From: Planctomycetota bacterium
Lineage (GTDB): Bacteria; Planctomycetota; PUPC01; JACPCR01
Length of the DNA stretch: 8,228 bases
Reading direction: 5' to 3'
Assembly (NCBI GenBank): GCA_030740295.1
Contig: JASLXP010000847.1
Span: 1-8,228, forward strand
Shown here: one piece after another, positions 7,241 through 8,228 of the stretch
Layout of the letters: every line of letters begins with the position of its first letter
How positions within the stretch are numbered: the stretch's first letter is position 1
The notes under the pieces: generated by a model
The model's database searches: none
What the model saw: the letters and a program-made list of their open reading frames with translations, nothing else
Told to the model about the DNA's origin: nothing
Made by a program: the position numbers and the translations under genes

Positions 7241-7310
7241 GTGCCACGGGTTGCTTGCCAACCCGTGCGAGAAACGTCATCTGCACGGGTTGGCAAGCAA
7301 CCCATGGCAC
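7241..7310. repeat. 70-bp inverted-repeat hairpin element, REP/MITE-like
   Basis: The left arm 7241-7268 and right arm 7283-7310 are 28 bases each and complementary at 27 positions; the exception is C7247 against T7305. The loop is 14 bases (7269-7282). Each arm also holds a smaller hairpin: in the left arm CACGGGTTG and CAACCCGTG flank CTTGC with a perfect nine-bp stem; the right arm has the same hairpin with one mismatch. No target-site duplication or T-run is visible beside it. This structure suggests a dispersed short repeat rather than a terminator. Copy number elsewhere cannot be seen. Confidence 0.8.
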
Positions 7311-7522
7311 ATGGTGAGGCTATTGAAACGACCAAGTAATTCTTGCGCAGCCCCTTGGCGGAAGTAAAAAATGATCACCATCCAATCGAGAGTTCGAGTT
7401 CTCGGCCCCATGGGAAGTCGCGGGCGCCCGGTCGGTCTTGCCACTTCGAGCACGACCCGTCCGGAAGCATCCTGGACAGCCACGGAGTCAACCATCCTGA
7501 CCCAGGGACCGACCGAAGCCGA

Positions 7523-8228
7523 ATGAAATCGCGAGCAATTGAACTCCGTGCACTGACTGTTGCCCTGGCTCTCTGTTCCACGCAACCCCGGTGGATTTAC
7601 AGCCAGGAGCTGATGACCTCCGACGCACTCGCAGCAAGACTTGTTCAGCAGATCGAAAATGGAAAGTCGACAACCACAACAGCGAGGCAACTCGAATCCT
7701 GGGGTATGGCCGCAGCCGCAGCCTGTGCACGCCACCTCGACGAAGAAAAGCCGCGCGCCAACCGTATCCTCTTCCGAGTCATTTCGCGCGTAGGTTTGGC
7801 TCGCAGAACTCATCGGGAGCTGCTCGAAATTTACGATCCGGAAGCGGACAGAGCTTTCTATTCAAAGTCGTCAGCAGATTTGCAGCAACAGATCGCTGTC
7901 AGTCTGAACTGGAAGGTCTGGCCTTCCGAAGCATACGAGGCCCTGATCAGATCGGCGCCGGCCCCCCTGCTCGGATGGCTTCTCGAAGAGGCCAGGTCGG
8001 CTAAACCCAGGCATGACCGAATCCGCAGAACCCTCAGCTACTGGGGTTGGTGGGTTAAAGCGGGACACGAGCGGCAGTTCAGAGAGAAACTCCATCTGGC
8101 GGCAAGCGCTCTAAGCTCCAGGCCGGAGGTCATTCGAGACCCGGCCACGCTTGCTATACTGCTTCAATTTGCCGAGCGGATCGGTCTGCCGGACTCGAGT
8201 GAGTTGATTCTGAAGGGCCTGTCACATG
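7523..8228 (+). CDS. Unassigned helix-rich protein, 3' end beyond the window
   Basis: An open frame of 235 codons runs from ATG 7523 to the window edge. I do not recognise the family. The N-terminus (MKSRAIELRALTVALALC) has basic residues and a short hydrophobic stretch that could be a weak signal; LALC is not a proper lipobox. The rest looks mostly alpha-helical, with an Ala-rich segment (62-68), a Trp-rich patch (YWGWWVKAGHERQF, 173-186) and many Arg/Glu residues; no catalytic motif or heme site is seen. The start is uncertain: no Shine-Dalgarno precedes ATG 7523, and the same frame is open back to 7340, with TTG codons at 7343 and 7355. The frame is preferred over the opposite strand because it alone stays open to the right edge with plausible protein composition. 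It is divergent from the pRiA4b ORF-3-like gene. Confidence 0.6.
   Translation, partial: MKSRAIELRALTVALALCSTQPRWIYSQELMTSDALAARLVQQIENGKSTTTTARQLESWGMAAAAACARHLDEEKPRANRILFRVISRVGLARRTHRELLEIYDPEADRAFYSKSSADLQQQIAVSLNWKVWPSEAYEALIRSAPAPLLGWLLEEARSAKPRHDRIRRTLSYWGWWVKAGHERQFREKLHLAASALSSRPEVIRDPATLAILLQFAERIGLPDSSELILKGLSH

Larger units (their letters stand above)
7005..7522. other. Divergent intergenic region without a convincing gene
   Basis: This 518-bp stretch separates the minus-strand pRiA4b ORF-3-like gene from the plus-strand gene on the right. It holds the ribosome site above, a 10-bp palindrome AGAGCGCTCT (7112-7121), two operator-like inverted repeats (7188-7230) and a long hairpin element (7241-7310). 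Bases 7311-7522 are open in several frames at once, so no frame there can be trusted. I found no convincing -35/-10 pair in either direction. Confidence 0.6.

Noticed and set aside
7277..7813. 178-residue minus-strand frame with a Cys-rich stretch that resembles a zinc-binding segment
   Set aside because: The Cys-rich part is opposite the Ala-rich coding of the plus-strand gene, and the frame ends within the hairpin repeat. The plus frame is open to the window edge and more protein-like. Some doubt remains for 7311-7522.

Overview
The window looks like a chromosomal piece of a Planctomycetota or related PVC bacterium. Three things point there: a large secreted multiheme cytochrome c with a PA14 domain and a C-terminal domain that I recognise from planctomycete cytochromes; a long fusion of a caspase-like peptidase with PEGA-type segments and an FGE/SUMF1-like domain; and moderately GC-rich DNA. 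This is inference from protein architecture. No rRNA, tRNA, CRISPR array, transposase or phage gene was seen.

Layout. Three genes read leftward on the minus strand. From right to left they are a zinc-binding pRiA4b ORF-3-like protein (7004-6321), a 930-residue five-heme cytochrome c (6230-3438), and a caspase / coiled-coil / PEGA / FGE-like fusion that starts at 3154 and leaves the window at base 1 after 1051 codons. On the right, an unassigned helix-rich protein starts near 7523 on the plus strand and leaves the window at 8228. The first two minus genes are 90 bp apart and could be cotranscribed. The fusion gene has a 283-bp upstream gap holding a plausible sigma70-type promoter, a compound palindrome and a strong Shine-Dalgarno sequence, so it probably has its own control.

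The divergent intergenic region 7005-7522 is dense in symmetry. It holds two inverted repeats that resemble a winged-helix repressor operator, and a 70-bp near-perfect hairpin element with smaller hairpins nested in each arm, which looks like a dispersed REP/MITE-type repeat.

How the genes work together is not established. The cytochrome should carry electrons outside the cytoplasmic membrane. The fusion protein has an intact His/Cys caspase dyad, while its FGE-like domain has lost one of the two cysteines of true formylglycine-generating enzymes and more likely binds than catalyses. The least usual part is about 80 residues of highly charged 12-residue repeats inserted into the second PEGA-like segment of the fusion.
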